A stretch of 64,000 nt of DNA from Cognatishimia coralii (GTDB lineage Bacteria; Pseudomonadota; Alphaproteobacteria; Rhodobacterales; Rhodobacteraceae). Shown here piece after piece: positions 51,201 to 58,550 of the stretch (positions are counted from its first letter, which is position 1; each line of letters starts with the position of its first letter). Made by a program: the position numbers and the translations under genes. Location: NCBI RefSeq assembly GCF_037478305.1, contig NZ_JBBGAZ010000001.1, positions 186,001 to 250,000 of the forward strand, in the 5' to 3' direction. Under the pieces are notes generated by a model that was not told the origin of the DNA, did not search any database, and saw only the letters and a list, made by a program, of their open reading frames with translations.

Positions 51201-52196
51201 GTGGACGCCAGCGTCTATGAACGACCGGAATTAGAGCCGACCGAGGCGCATATACCAGTGGTCGCAGCGCCGGTCCCTGTGCAGCCTTTGTTCATGGATT
51301 TGCCCCTGATGCGCGGAGACGAAGAGCCCCATGCGCCGCATGTCGTCGCCGTGGCAGAGCCATGGCCTGGTGCGATTGCGGTCTATGACGCGCCGAGTGA
51401 CGAGAATTATCAACTGAATACGACCCAAGCCGGACGTGCGCGCTTTGGTGTGCTTGAAAGTGATCTGGGTGTTGGGCCTGTCGGTGTTGTGGATCGTGGC
51501 GCATCTGTTCGGGTGCGGATGCGGTCTGGGGCGTTGTCCTCGATGTCACAGGAGGCGATGTTGGTTGGGGGCAATGTGGCTTTGATTGGCGATGGCACGC
51601 CTGAGGGGTGGGAAGTTGTCCAGTTCCAGACAGCCCAGCTTGTGGCCCCTCAGACCTATGAGGTTTCTGATCGACTGCGGGGTCAGCGCGGCAGCGAAGA
51701 GCGTGCGTGGCCGGCTGGCAGTTGGTTCGTTCTGTTTGACGGGGTGCCCTCGCAAATCGAGTTGGCCAGCGCGCAGCGCGGGATTGAGCGGCATTTCCGT
51801 ATTGGACCCGCGCGGCAGGCCTTAAGCGATGCGAGCTATGTGCATGAGGTGCATGCCTTTGCGGGCAACGGGTTGCGGCCCTATGCGCCGGTGCATCTGC
51901 GGGCGTGGATGTCTGGTGGTGATGTTAGTGTATCTTGGATCCGGCAAACCCGGGTCGATGGAGATCGTTGGGATCTGGGCGATGTCCCCCTCGGCGAAGA
52001 AAGCGAGACCTATGAGCTGCGTGTTTCGGTCGATGGGCAGCTCGTGCGGCAAGAAAATGTGACCGCGTCGACTTGGTCCTACACGGCGGCGGATCAGGCT
52101 TTGGACAATGCCGAGGGGCTGGTGACCTTCGACGTGGCGCAGGTCTCGGCGCGGTTTGGGGCAGGGCGCAGAGCCTCGGTTTCAATTGGGCTTTGA
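48288..52196 (+). CDS. g15: GTA megatron/host-specificity tail protein (g15)
   Basis: This 1302-residue tail-tip protein has an N-terminal Gly-rich hydrophobic start (GAAVGGMLGGSVLGLSS), GRPIARLYGKQRIGGHVIW, and a large GTA TIM-barrel-like domain at about residues 430-740. That domain contains FCIGSEMRSLTWVRG, DNYMPLSDWRD and RFCEIGCAAVDKGTNQPNK. A phage-tail domain (DLRGMVRGYTVADVTEPRAVL onwards) and fibronectin-like beta regions at the end complete it. The acidic residues of the TIM barrel suggest glycosidase descent. It is full length and intact. Confidence 0.95.
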   Translation: MATLLLSAAGAAVGGMLGGSVLGLSSVAIGRFVGGVLGNAIDQRIMGAGSRTIETGRIDRYRITGTGEGRPIARLYGKQRIGGHVIWATEFEEHVTTSGGGGGKGRPAGPTVQQFSYSVSLAIALCEGEITGVTRIWADGEEIAMRDLNMRVYTGSDTQLPDPKIEAVEGLNTVPAYRGLAYVVFEDLALEGFGNRIPQFSFEVSRPSPRAQEWAEVEPSYATQAVALIPGSGEYALATEPVFVTQDVASQRAVNMNARSGSSDFVTATYALDRELPNCGAVSLVVSWFGDDLRCGDCEIKPKVEANDLQASLDWSVAGVTRPVAEVVPLDGGRPVYGGTPTDASVIQAIRHLNELGKEVMFYPFILMDQMAGNGLPDPWSDADDQPVLPWRGRVTVSEAPGRAGSPDQTALAETEVAAFFGTASAADFVVGDGTVAYSGPQEWRYRRFILHQAALCAAAGGVESFCIGSEMRSLTWVRGEADRFVAVEQLIALAAEARAILGPDVKIGYAADWSEYFGYHPQDGSGDLWFHLDALWADPNIDFVGIDNYMPLSDWRDEKGHADEGYGSIYNLEYLMANVEGGEGYDWFYHSPEAEAAQIRTPITDGAYGEPWVWRYKDIRNWWSLEHYNRIGGIRAGTPTAWVPESKPIRFCEIGCAAVDKGTNQPNKFVDPKSSESSLPKYSDGRRDEYIQHQYLSALYGYWGDAARNPVSEVYGGAMVDMSKAYVWAWDTRPWPWFPSGDALWSDSDNYGRGHWISGRVTHRTLASVVREVCDAAGVEADVSDLRGMVRGYTVADVTEPRAVLQPLILQFGFDAIEREGVLVFRMRGAEAVDEVVPLLTALSEDVPHGIAFERGSEAELMGRVRISFVESGSDYRIVSEEAVLADEASHGVAGSEVALSLLRGEGKATAERWLAEARLARDTVRFSLPLSRLALGAGDVVRIGAEAGARCYRIDRVELGEVLTYDATAVDASVYERPELEPTEAHIPVVAAPVPVQPLFMDLPLMRGDEEPHAPHVVAVAEPWPGAIAVYDAPSDENYQLNTTQAGRARFGVLESDLGVGPVGVVDRGASVRVRMRSGALSSMSQEAMLVGGNVALIGDGTPEGWEVVQFQTAQLVAPQTYEVSDRLRGQRGSEERAWPAGSWFVLFDGVPSQIELASAQRGIERHFRIGPARQALSDASYVHEVHAFAGNGLRPYAPVHLRAWMSGGDVSVSWIRQTRVDGDRWDLGDVPLGEESETYELRVSVDGQLVRQENVTASTWSYTAADQALDNAEGLVTFDVAQVSARFGAGRRASVSIGL

Positions 52197-52211
52197 CCCG
52201 TGCGATCCGTG

Positions 52212-52523
52212 ATGATCGGAGACCTTATGGCCTTGGCGCGCGGCATTGCAGAGGTTCCCGCGCCGGACCGTGCCTTTGCCTGTCAGGCCGCGTTTGAGCG
52301 CGCGCATGTGGCCGACAAATACCGCAAGCGGTTTGGGCGGCTGCACCCCACATGGGGTAATGGCAGCGTTATGGGCTTTGCAATGCTGGCCTATGAGACC
52401 AGAACGCAGGACGATCTGAGCGACCCCGCCTATTGCGACGCCTTTGCTTGCGCGCTGGATGCCTTAAAGACCTGGCGCCTTAGCCAGTCGCGCAGGACAT
52501 GCATTTCAGAACCGCCGGATTGA
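52212..52523 (+). CDS. GTA-linked conserved protein downstream of g15
   Basis: This 103-residue soluble protein (DLMALARGIAEVPAPDRAFACQ, FERAHVADKYRKRFGRLHP, LDALKTWRLSQSR) directly follows g15 and is probably transcribed with it. Similar small genes follow g15 in other Rhodobacteraceae as I recall, but no function is known. ATG 52212 and GTG 52200 are both possible. Its last 44 bases overlap the convergent DksA-like gene. Confidence 0.65.
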   Translation: MIGDLMALARGIAEVPAPDRAFACQAAFERAHVADKYRKRFGRLHPTWGNGSVMGFAMLAYETRTQDDLSDPAYCDAFACALDALKTWRLSQSRRTCISEPPD

Positions 52524-52818
52524 GTTTGAGCCGCGCATCTGGGATGTCCTCGCCGCAATCCCGACAATAACCATAGTCGTCGTCTTCCATGCGTTTCAGA
52601 GCAGCGTTCAGCGCTTTTACCTGTATTTCCCGCTGGGCCTGAGTGGCTTTTGCCATGGCCTGCGATTGCAACGCATCCATGCGCGAAAGCCGCCCGACTG
52701 CCTGTTGATCCAGCTCGACCACCGCCTGACCGTCACGTCCCAAACGATCCTGCTCTTCCAATTCGGCAAGCTTTTGGAGAATGATTTCCCTAATTTCGGC
52801 CTCTGCACTTGCATTCAT
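52480..52818 (-). CDS. TraR/DksA-family zinc-finger protein
   Basis: This 112-residue DksA-like protein has an N-terminal coiled coil (IREIILQKLAELEEQDRLG and AQREIQVKALNAALKRMEDDD) and a C4 zinc finger (CRDCG with CMSC near the C-terminus). Family members bind the RNA polymerase secondary channel and act with ppGpp. This one is shorter than DksA and may be a paralogue. ATG 52818 (MNASAEAEIR) is chosen over GTG 52836. Confidence 0.88.
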   Translation of the reverse strand: MNASAEAEIREIILQKLAELEEQDRLGRDGQAVVELDQQAVGRLSRMDALQSQAMAKATQAQREIQVKALNAALKRMEDDDYGYCRDCGEDIPDARLKLNPAVLKCMSCATG

Positions 52819-52900
52819 AGGCGTGATCCTGTCCACAACACTATTGAATTTGCCTCATTTTTCCTAAGTCGTATAGGATAGAGGCCAAAGGAGCACCGAG

Positions 52901-53701
52901 ATGGCTAAAATACAGAATGTTGTGACAGCGATTGATCCGGTCTGGGAGCGTATTCTGGACGAGGGCCAAAGTGCCGTGCGAGAAGAGCCTCTGTTGGGCG
53001 GCTTGGTCCACAGTTCGATCCTGCACCACAAGTCGGTTGAACAGGCGCTGGCCTATCGTATCTCGCTGAAACTGGCCTCGGGCGAGATGTCAGAGCAGCT
53101 CTTGCGCGAGATCTGTGAAGAGGCGTTTGCCATGGATCCAAGGATCTCAACGGCGGCACGTGCCGATATCATGGCCGTCTATGAGCGTGACCCTGCGTGC
53201 CATCGGTATATCCAGCCGATGTTGTTCTTTAAGGGCTTTCAGGCGGTGCAATGTTACCGGATTGCGCATTGGCTGTGGAATGAAGGCCGTAAGGATATGG
53301 CCTATTTCTTCCAGATGCGCAGCTCTGAGGTGTTTGGCATCGATATCCACCCGGCGGCCCGTATCGGGCAGGGCATCATGATCGACCACGCCCATTCTAT
53401 CGTCATTGGTGAGACCGCTGTGGTGGGGGACAATGTCTCGATGCTGCATTCGGTAACCCTTGGTGGCACTGGCAAAGAAGAAGAGGACCGTCACCCGAAG
53501 ATTGGTGATGGCGTTCTGATTGGTGCCGGTGCGAAGGTGCTCGGCAATATCAAAGTGGGCGAATGCTCTCGGATTGCGGCGGGGTCTGTGGTGCTGGAAG
53601 AAGTGCCGCCGTGCAAGACTGTCGCGGGTGTTCCGGCCAAGATCGTGGGCGAGGCGGGATGTTCGCAGCCTGCGGTGAGCATGGATCAGACGCAGCTTTA
53701 A
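52901..53701 (+). CDS. cysE: Serine O-acetyltransferase
   Basis: CysE makes O-acetylserine for cysteine synthesis. The 266-residue protein has a helical N-terminal domain (DPVWERILDEGQSAVREEPLLG) and a left-handed beta-helix of hexapeptide repeats with GIDIHPAARIGQGIMIDHAHSIVIGETAVVGDNV (catalytic His region) and DGVLIGAGAKVLGNIKVGE. The C-terminal tail is expected to mediate contact with CysK. A terminator lies at 53721. Confidence 0.96.
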   Translation: MAKIQNVVTAIDPVWERILDEGQSAVREEPLLGGLVHSSILHHKSVEQALAYRISLKLASGEMSEQLLREICEEAFAMDPRISTAARADIMAVYERDPACHRYIQPMLFFKGFQAVQCYRIAHWLWNEGRKDMAYFFQMRSSEVFGIDIHPAARIGQGIMIDHAHSIVIGETAVVGDNVSMLHSVTLGGTGKEEEDRHPKIGDGVLIGAGAKVLGNIKVGECSRIAAGSVVLEEVPPCKTVAGVPAKIVGEAGCSQPAVSMDQTQL

Positions 53702-53720
53702 GTCTCTGATATAGAAATGG

Positions 53721-53749
53721 AAAACGCCGCCCGTTTGAGGCGGCGTTTT
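53721..53749. terminator. Bidirectional terminator between cysE and pdhC
   Basis: AAAACGCCGCC (53721-53731) pairs perfectly with GGCGGCGTTTT (53739-53749). A-tract and T-tract on the two sides allow it to serve both convergent genes. Confidence 0.88.
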
Positions 53750-53767
53750 GCGTTTCTGGGGGTGGGC

Positions 53768-55063
53768 TTAGGCCAGCATTGCGATTGGGTTTTCCAGATT
53801 CTCAACAATGGCTTTGAGCAGATCGGCACCGAGCGCGCCGTCAATCACGCGGTGATCGACCGACATCGTGACGCTCATAACAGTCGCGACACCGAGCGTG
53901 CCGTCCTCTTGGACCACAGGCTTTTTCACACCAGCGCCAACGGCCAGAATGCCCGCATGTGGCGGGTTCACGATGGCGTCGAAATTGTCGATGCCGAACA
54001 TGCCGAGGTTTGAGATCGCGAAGCTGCCCCCCTGATATTCATGCGGCGCGAGCTTGCGGTCGCGGGCGCGGGTGGCGAGGTCTTTCATTTCGGTCGACAG
54101 CGCAGAGAGGGATTTCACGTCGGCGTCTTGAAGGACAGGCGTGAACAGGCCGCCTTCGATGGCGACTGCAACGGCCACATCGGAGGCTTTCATCTGCAAA
54201 ACGCGATCTCCGGCCCAGACCGCATTGGCGGAGGGCACCTGTTGCAGGGCCAGCGCGCAGGCTTTGATGATGAAATCATTGACCGAGACTTTCACGCCGC
54301 GATGTTCAAGCTGTTTGTTCAGCTCACCGCGGAATTTCAGAAGGGCATCGAGTTTCACATCCCGACGAAGATAGAAATGCGGGATTGTCTGTTTGGCCTC
54401 TGTCAGACGCGCGGCGATGGTTTTGCGCATGCCGTCAAGCGAGACTTCCTCATAGATGCGGCCTTCGTAAGCTCGGGCGACCATGTCGGCTGATGGGCTA
54501 GCAGCCATCGGAGCTGCAGCGGGTGCAGGCGCTGAGGAGGGCGCCGCAGCGGATGCCGATGCAGTCGTTGCTGTTGCGCCGAGAACATCCGCTTTGACGA
54601 TCCGCCCTTTGGGGCCTGAACCTTTGAGGGTGCTCAGATCAATGCCCTTATCCGCAGCGATACGACGCGCGAGGGGGGACGCAAACACGCGGTCACCGCT
54701 TGCGGTGCTGGGCGCAGCCGGAGTCGCCGGGGCTGGCGCGCTTGCCACAGGCGCAGGTGTCGCCGCCGGTGCTGGAGCCGCCGCTGCAGCAGAAGGAGCA
54801 GGGGCCGCACCGGCCTCTTCGCCATCCTCCAAAAGGATCGCGATGGCGGTGTTGACCTTCACACCTTCGGAGCCCTCAGCCACTAGGATCGTGCCCACGA
54901 CGCCTTCGTCGACCGCTTCAAATTCCATCGTGGCTTTGTCGGTCTCAATCTCGGCGATCACATCGCCTGATTGCACCTCATCGCCCTCTTTCACCAGCCA
55001 TTTCGCCAGTGTGCCTTCCTCCATCGTCGGAGACAGCGCGGGCATTAGGATTTCTACTGCCAT
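53768..55063 (-). CDS. pdhC: Pyruvate dehydrogenase E2, dihydrolipoamide acetyltransferase
   Basis: E2 transfers the acetyl group to CoA. The 431-residue protein has one lipoyl domain (lipoylated Lys in IETDKATMEFEAV, about residue 43) and an Ala-Pro-rich linker. The E1/E3-binding domain is ASPLARRIAADKGIDLSTLKGSGPKG, and the catalytic domain ends in the SVDHRVIDGALGADLL motif. It is the last gene of pdhA-VOC-pdhB-pdhC. No lpd (E3) gene is in the window. Confidence 0.97.
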   Translation of the reverse strand: MAVEILMPALSPTMEEGTLAKWLVKEGDEVQSGDVIAEIETDKATMEFEAVDEGVVGTILVAEGSEGVKVNTAIAILLEDGEEAGAAPAPSAAAAAPAPAATPAPVASAPAPATPAAPSTASGDRVFASPLARRIAADKGIDLSTLKGSGPKGRIVKADVLGATATTASASAAAPSSAPAPAAAPMAASPSADMVARAYEGRIYEEVSLDGMRKTIAARLTEAKQTIPHFYLRRDVKLDALLKFRGELNKQLEHRGVKVSVNDFIIKACALALQQVPSANAVWAGDRVLQMKASDVAVAVAIEGGLFTPVLQDADVKSLSALSTEMKDLATRARDRKLAPHEYQGGSFAISNLGMFGIDNFDAIVNPPHAGILAVGAGVKKPVVQEDGTLGVATVMSVTMSVDHRVIDGALGADLLKAIVENLENPIAMLA

Positions 55064-55075
55064 GTCAAATTCTCC

Positions 55076-56440
55076 TTACCGATAGGTGACTTGCTTGACG
55101 GCGGCGATGACCTCGTCGGTCGTCACCAGCGCGAGCTTTTCGAGGTTGGCGGCATAGGGCATCGGGACGTCTTTGCCGGTGCAGTTGATGACCGGCGCGT
55201 CCAGATAGTCAAAGGCCTGTTCCATGATCGTCGCTGAGAGGTGGTTGCCGATGGAGCCGACAGGCCAGCCTTCCTCAACGGTCACGCAGCGGTTGGTTTT
55301 CATCACAGACGCAAGCACCGTGTCATAGTCAATCGGGCGCAAGCTCCGCAGATCGATGACCTCGGCGGAGATGCCGTCTTCGGCGAGCTTATCTGCTGCC
55401 TCAAGTGCATAGGTCATGCCAATACCGAAGCTCACGATGGTCACATCAGAGCCCTCGCGCCAGATCTTGGCTTTGCCGATTTCGACGGTGAAATCCTCCA
55501 TGACGGGGACGTCGAAAGACCGCCCGTAGAGAATCTCGTTTTCAAGGAAGATCACGGGGTTCGGATCGCGGATGGCCGATTTCAGCAAGCCCTTCGCGTC
55601 AGAGGCCGAATAGGGCATGACCACCTTGAGACCCGGGATCTGCGAATACCAGGCCGCATAGTCCTGCGAGTGCTGCGCGGCCACGCGGGCGGCCGCACCG
55701 TTGGGGCCCCTAAAGACGATCGGACAGCCCATCTGACCGCCGGACATGTAGAGCGTCTTGGCGGCAGAGTTGATAATCTGATCAATCGCTTGCATGGCGA
55801 AGTTAAACGTCATGAACTCGACTATCGGGTTCAAGCCGCCAAAGGCTGCGCCGACTGCGATACCGGCAAAGCCATGCTCGGTGATCGGCGTGTCGATGAC
55901 CCGCTTGCTGCCGAATTCATCGAGCAAGCCTTGCGAGATCTTATAGGCCCCTTGGTATTCCGCGACCTCTTCACCCATGAGGAAGACATTGGCCTCACGC
56001 CGCATTTCCTCGGCCATGGCGTCGCGCAAGGCTTCGCGGACGGTGGTGGATTTCACCTCTGTGCCTTCGGGCCAATCGGGTGTTGTGTTGGCAACTGGTA
56101 CGGGATCTGCAGGGGCCGCTGCCGTGGGCGCAGCGTTTGCCGCCGGTGCAGGGGCCTCATCCGCCGCTTGCGCCACGGGCGCCGCGCCGGCCTCTTCGCC
56201 GTCTTCCAGCAAGGTCGCGATGGCGGTGTTCACCTGCACGCCTTCGGTGCCTTCAGGGACCAGGATCGCGCCGATCACACCTTCGTCGACCGCTTCGAAT
56301 TCCATCGTCGCTTTGTCGGTCTCGATTTCCGCGATGATGTCGCCCGAGCTGACCTCATCGCCTTCTTTGACCAGCCATTTCGCCAGCGTACCTTCTTCCA
56401 TCGTCGGCGAAAGCGCGGGCATGAGAATATTGATTGCCAT
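55076..56440 (-). CDS. pdhB: Pyruvate dehydrogenase E1 beta with N-terminal lipoyl domain
   Basis: This E1-beta subunit of 454 residues is longer than usual because residues 1-80 form a lipoyl domain almost identical to that of pdhC (IETDKATMEFEAVDEGV). An Ala-Pro linker and the E1-beta core follow: REALRDAMAEEMRREANVFLMGEEVAEYQG, ITEHGFAGIAVGAAF and the C-terminal VTVEEGWPVGSIGNH. This fused form is known in alphaproteobacteria such as Zymomonas and Sinorhizobium. It lies 12 bases upstream of pdhC and 3 bases after the VOC gene. Confidence 0.97.
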   Translation of the reverse strand: MAINILMPALSPTMEEGTLAKWLVKEGDEVSSGDIIAEIETDKATMEFEAVDEGVIGAILVPEGTEGVQVNTAIATLLEDGEEAGAAPVAQAADEAPAPAANAAPTAAAPADPVPVANTTPDWPEGTEVKSTTVREALRDAMAEEMRREANVFLMGEEVAEYQGAYKISQGLLDEFGSKRVIDTPITEHGFAGIAVGAAFGGLNPIVEFMTFNFAMQAIDQIINSAAKTLYMSGGQMGCPIVFRGPNGAAARVAAQHSQDYAAWYSQIPGLKVVMPYSASDAKGLLKSAIRDPNPVIFLENEILYGRSFDVPVMEDFTVEIGKAKIWREGSDVTIVSFGIGMTYALEAADKLAEDGISAEVIDLRSLRPIDYDTVLASVMKTNRCVTVEEGWPVGSIGNHLSATIMEQAFDYLDAPVINCTGKDVPMPYAANLEKLALVTTDEVIAAVKQVTYR

Positions 56441-56443
56441 GTT

Positions 56444-56824
56444 TTACTGTCCTTCCACCGGGGTAATCATTCCGACCACATTGCCTTGGCCGTCTTCCAC
56501 ATAGGCGCAACGGCCAATGCCTGGGTAATCCATCGGCGGCAGAGCCTCGGCCCCGCCATTGTCCAGCGCCCAGGCGTAGCTTGCGTCGCAGTCATCGACC
56601 TCAAAAGTCATGGTGCCACCCCGGATCGCGCTGCCTTTGGCAGGGGTTTCATTCAAGCGTTTCATGAGGCCAATGGTCAGATCGCCGCCCAAGCCTTTGC
56701 CGCTGGCGAGCTGATAGTCGATCTCTTCGCCGCCCGGCATGGCGTCAAACGTCCAACCATAGAGCGCGCCATAGAAGGCCTTGCCCGCCGCGACATCCGC
56801 GAGGTGAATTTCAAAATGTGCCAT
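56444..56824 (-). CDS. VOC-fold protein inside the pdh operon
   Basis: This 126-residue glyoxalase/VOC-fold protein (MAHFEIHLADVAAGKAFYGALYGWTF, TMTFEVDDCDASYAWALDNGG, YVEDGQGNVVGMI) lies between pdhA (9-base gap) and pdhB (3-base gap). The tight spacing implies co-transcription with pyruvate dehydrogenase. No function is known. A link to 2-oxoacid chemistry is only suggested by position. Confidence 0.85.
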   Translation of the reverse strand: MAHFEIHLADVAAGKAFYGALYGWTFDAMPGGEEIDYQLASGKGLGGDLTIGLMKRLNETPAKGSAIRGGTMTFEVDDCDASYAWALDNGGAEALPPMDYPGIGRCAYVEDGQGNVVGMITPVEGQ

Positions 56825-56833
56825 CTTGCCTCC

Positions 56834-57823
56834 CTATGCCACAATGTCCGTCCACAGCTCGCTTTCGGCGGGCAGGGGGCTGGTTTTGGAAAACTCGGCG
56901 CTTTCGTTGACGATGGCCTTGATCTCTTTGTCGATGGCTTTGAGGTCCTCTTCTGAGGCGTGCTTGCCTTCCAGAAGCATCTCGCGCACGCGCTCAATCG
57001 GGTCGCGTTCGGATTTCACGCGCTGGACTTCTTCGCGGGTGCGGTATTTCGCCGGATCCGACATGGAGTGGCCGCGATAGCGATAGGTTTTGACCTCGAG
57101 GATATACGGCCCTTTGCCCGCGCGACAATGCGCGACGGCCTTTTCGCCAGCAGCTTTCACGGCCAGAACATCCATACCGTCCACGACTTCGCCCGGTATG
57201 CCAAAGGCTGCGCCGCGGGTGTAGATGTCAGGCGTCGAGGTTGAGCGCTGCATCGAGGTGCCCATGGCGTATTGGTTGTTCTCGATCACGAAAACCACAG
57301 GCAGATCCCAGAGCGCGGCCATATTGAAGGTCTCATAGACCTGACCCTGGTTCGCCGCGCCATCGCCGAAATAGGTGAAGGTCACGCGTTTGTTGTCGTT
57401 GTATTTGTCCGCAAAGGCCAGACCTGCGCCAATCGGCACCTGAGCGCCAACGATGCCATGTCCCCCATAGAAATGTTTTTCCTTGGAAAACATATGCATA
57501 GAGCCGCCTTTGCCCTTGGAATACCCGCCTTCGCGGCCCGTGAGCTCGGCCATAACACCGTTGGGATCCATGCCGCAGGCCAGCATATGGCCGTGGTCAC
57601 GGTAAGATGTGACGCGCTTGTCGCCTTCTTCCGTGGCTGCCTCAAGGCCCACCACAACGGCTTCTTGGCCGATATAGAGGTGGCAGAACCCGCCAATCAA
57701 ACCCATGCCATAGAGTTGGCCGGCTTTTTCCTCAAACCGGCGGATGAGTAGCATTTCTCGGTAGTATTCTTTCAGCTCGTCGCCACTGACATTGGGCTTT
57801 TTCGCAGCTTTCTTCGCAGCCAT
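56834..57823 (-). CDS. pdhA: Pyruvate dehydrogenase E1 alpha
   Basis: This thiamine-diphosphate-binding subunit of 329 residues has LIRRFEEKAGQLYGMGLIGGFCHLYIGQEAV, MHMFSKEKHFYGGHGIVGAQVP, the TPP motif GDGAANQGQVYETFNMAALW and the phosphorylation-loop-like YRYRGHSMSDPAKYR. A Lys-rich N-terminus (AAKKAAKKPN) precedes it. First gene of the operon; AGGAG precedes the ATG. Confidence 0.97.
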   Translation of the reverse strand: MAAKKAAKKPNVSGDELKEYYREMLLIRRFEEKAGQLYGMGLIGGFCHLYIGQEAVVVGLEAATEEGDKRVTSYRDHGHMLACGMDPNGVMAELTGREGGYSKGKGGSMHMFSKEKHFYGGHGIVGAQVPIGAGLAFADKYNDNKRVTFTYFGDGAANQGQVYETFNMAALWDLPVVFVIENNQYAMGTSMQRSTSTPDIYTRGAAFGIPGEVVDGMDVLAVKAAGEKAVAHCRAGKGPYILEVKTYRYRGHSMSDPAKYRTREEVQRVKSERDPIERVREMLLEGKHASEEDLKAIDKEIKAIVNESAEFSKTSPLPAESELWTDIVA

Positions 57824-58103
57824 TCGGCACGCTCCTCCCAGCTTTGTTTAGCGTTAAACTAAATTCTGTTTGAGCTATTAAAACCACGGGCAGCGCGGTT
57901 AGGCCAGAGAAATTTTGCGTGATGTATTGCGACTGGCGTGGAGCAAGGGCCGTAGGCCCGCCACGCCCTGCTCCGAACCGACCCCAAGGGTCGGCGCATT
58001 GGTGAGCCTAGACGTGAAAGATCAATGTCACACGGAGTTTGTGAGATAAACTGGCCTAAAGAGAGCTTAGAGCGCCAACCCTCGGTTCGGCGCAAGGCTC
58101 GGC
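57824..58103. other. Intergenic region upstream of pdhA
   Basis: This 280-base gap between pdhA and the ftsB-like gene holds the pdhA promoter and copy 2 of the folded repeat (57935-57994). No further gene is visible. Confidence 0.5.
57935..57994. repeat. Two-hairpin folded repeat (copy 2)
   Basis: GGCGTGG (57935-57941), AGCAA, GGGCC-GTA-GGCCC, G, CCACGCC (57961-57967), then a second hairpin CCGACCC-CAA-GGGTCGG (57978-57994). Layout and loop lengths of the first unit match copy 1 at 18978, while stem bases differ in a compensatory way. Confidence 0.65.
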
Positions 58104-58406
58104 TTAGCGGATCACCATCTCGTCGCCGCGAATGAGGCCCAGAACAGAGCGTGCCTGTTGGTCCAAGAGGTCCAGATCCAGATAATCGTCAGACAGGCGC
58201 CTCGTCAGGTTTTCCATGCGCGCCACATCGTCCTGCATACTGGCCAGTTGGATTTCCAAAAGCTGGGTTTCTGCCAGAATCTCCGTCCGGCTGAACAGCC
58301 CGTATTCCCCCTGCACAGCGGCGAAGGTGAAATAGACTGCCAAGCTGAACGCCACCCCGAAAAACAGGATAGGGCCAACGGCCGGACGGGATTTTGTGAC
58401 TGCCAT
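58104..58406 (-). CDS. FtsB/DivIC-family septum formation protein
   Basis: This 100-residue protein has one membrane segment near the N-terminus (GPILFFGVAFSLAVYFTFAAV), a coiled coil (EILAETQLLEIQLASMQDDVARMENLTRRL) and the acidic-hydrophobic end YLDLDLLDQQARSVLGLI. It fits FtsB, a linker of the divisome FtsQLB complex. ATG 58406 is preferred over a TTG 12 bases earlier. It is located upstream of pdhA, as in many alphaproteobacteria. Confidence 0.88.
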   Translation of the reverse strand: MAVTKSRPAVGPILFFGVAFSLAVYFTFAAVQGEYGLFSRTEILAETQLLEIQLASMQDDVARMENLTRRLSDDYLDLDLLDQQARSVLGLIRGDEMVIR

Positions 58407-58550
58407 GGTAACTGCCAATCTGCCTCAATGGACGGGGTCTTTTGCGACCCTCTATGAGACACAGTATGCCACAGGTGATTCGCCCTGTGAATCCCTAAAA
58501 TGCACGGGCGATTCGTTTTTTTCGGTTTGGAGTCAGATCGTTAAAGGACG

